A model generated the notes under the pieces. The model did not search any database, was not told the origin of the DNA, and saw only the letters and a program-made list of their open reading frames with translations. A stretch of 5,739 nucleotides of DNA from Verrucomicrobiota bacterium. GTDB lineage: Bacteria; Verrucomicrobiota; Verrucomicrobiia; Opitutales; UBA953. This document shows positions 5,073 to 5,739 of this stretch, piece by piece. The translations under genes and the position numbers were made by a program. Within the stretch, counting starts at the first letter, position 1; each line of letters opens with the position of its first letter. Location of the stretch: contig SYID01000169.1 in NCBI GenBank assembly GCA_005798925.1, positions 1-5,739 of the forward strand. The letters are read 5' to 3'.

Positions 5073-5739
5073 ATGGCCACCCAGTCCATCGCCATTCTCG
5101 ATTTCGGCTCGCAGCTGACCAAGGTCATCGCGCGCCGCGTACGCGAGTGCAACGTCCACTCCCGCATCTATCCGTTCGGCGTGACCCCGGAGACCCTCCG
5201 CGCCGACGGCGTGGTCGGCGTCATCCTTTCCGGCGGCCCGGACAGCGTGAAGGCCAAAGGTTCGCCCCACCCGCATCCCGGCGTCTTCGAGATGGGCCTC
5301 CCGGTCCTCGGCATCTGCTACGGCGTCCAGCTCATGGGACAGATGCTCGGCGGCAACGTCGCCAGCAGCTCGCACCGCGAATACGGCCACGGCGTCCTGT
5401 CCTTCCGCAAGGGCTCGCAGCTCCTCCAGGGGTTGAAGTCCCCGCTCCGCGTCTGGAACTCCCATGGCGACAAGATCACCCGCCTGCCCCGCGGTTTCAA
5501 GGCGGTCGCTTCGACCGAGAACTCCGAATGCGCGGTCATCGAGGATACCAAGCGCCGCTTCTACGGCATCCAGTTCCACCCCGAAGTCGCCCACTCCGAG
5601 CGCGGCATCGACATCCTTCGCAACTTCCTCTTCCGCATCTGCCGCTGCAAGCCCACCTGGAAGATGGACGACTACGTCGAGACCGCCGTCCGCGAGATCC
5701 GCGAAAAGGTCGGCAAGTCGCAGGTCATCCTCGGCCTCT
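5073..5739 (+). CDS. guaA: GMP synthase (glutamine-hydrolysing), N-terminal part (3' end outside window)
   Basis: GuaA converts XMP to GMP using ATP and ammonia from glutamine, the last step of guanine nucleotide synthesis in the cytosol. The visible 222 residues hold the class I glutamine amidotransferase domain. It starts SIAILDFGSQLTKVIARRVRE and contains ILSGGPDSV (51-59). The catalytic triad is C82 in GICYGVQLMG, with H169 and E171 in GIQFHPEV. WNSHGD (128-133) is the local form of the family's W-x-SHGD motif. The frame runs off the window at ...KSQVILGL, immediately before where the ATP-pyrophosphatase P-loop SGGVDS is expected, so the gene is cut by the window rather than broken. The ATG at 5073 gives the normal N-terminus. 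It is preceded by two runs of six C and no ribosome binding site. Confidence 0.96.
   Translation, partial: MATQSIAILDFGSQLTKVIARRVRECNVHSRIYPFGVTPETLRADGVVGVILSGGPDSVKAKGSPHPHPGVFEMGLPVLGICYGVQLMGQMLGGNVASSSHREYGHGVLSFRKGSQLLQGLKSPLRVWNSHGDKITRLPRGFKAVASTENSECAVIEDTKRRFYGIQFHPEVAHSERGIDILRNFLFRICRCKPTWKMDDYVETAVREIREKVGKSQVILGL

Noticed and set aside
5043..5594. Open frame of 183 codons on the - strand opposite guaA
   Set aside because: It overlaps the conserved amidotransferase domain, and its Ala/Asp/Val-rich translation is the antisense shadow of GC-rich codons.

Overview
This window is the 3' half of a chromosomal spc/alpha-type ribosomal protein cluster from a GC-rich bacterium, followed by a short operon leading into guaA. 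All genes are on the + strand. Third codon positions are dominated by C and G (CTC, ATC, GTC, AAG). The protein sequences, especially the L17 middle section and the cysteine-free S4 N-terminus, look most like Verrucomicrobiota (Opitutae-like) to me. That assignment is by eye and would need a tree.

Layout: the C-terminal part of secY (1-692, 5' end outside the window), map (705-1466), rpsM (1546-1926), rpsK (1956-2501), rpsD (2589-3197), rpoA (3235-4251) and rplQ (4273-4737). An intrinsic terminator follows (4761-4799). Then come a 78-residue protein with one membrane helix and a zinc ribbon (4817-5053), and the start of guaA (5073-5739, cut by the window end just before its ATP-binding loop). 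Compared with the common order secY-adk-map-infA-rpmJ-rpsM, the genes adk, infA and rpmJ are missing here. No gap longer than 87 bases exists, so there is no large unexplained stretch.

The genes work together in the usual way. SecY makes the translocon channel, Map trims initiator Met, S13/S11/S4 build the 30S head and platform, alpha builds RNA polymerase, and L17 builds the 50S exit-side surface. The zinc-ribbon gene and guaA probably form a separate transcription unit or are reached by read-through of the terminator.

Most of the window is conserved housekeeping sequence, and I see no mobile element, CRISPR array, RNA gene or new defence system. The points worth a second look lie in the details. 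SecY has a 45-residue tail with an apparent eleventh membrane helix. S11 lacks the Asn-Gly that forms isoaspartate in E. coli S11 and carries a repetitive Ala/Pro/Lys N-terminal extension. None of the eight gene starts has a recognisable Shine-Dalgarno sequence. The middle of map has unusual base composition and codon use. A hairpin sits just ahead of rpsD. A membrane-anchored zinc-ribbon protein of unknown function precedes guaA.
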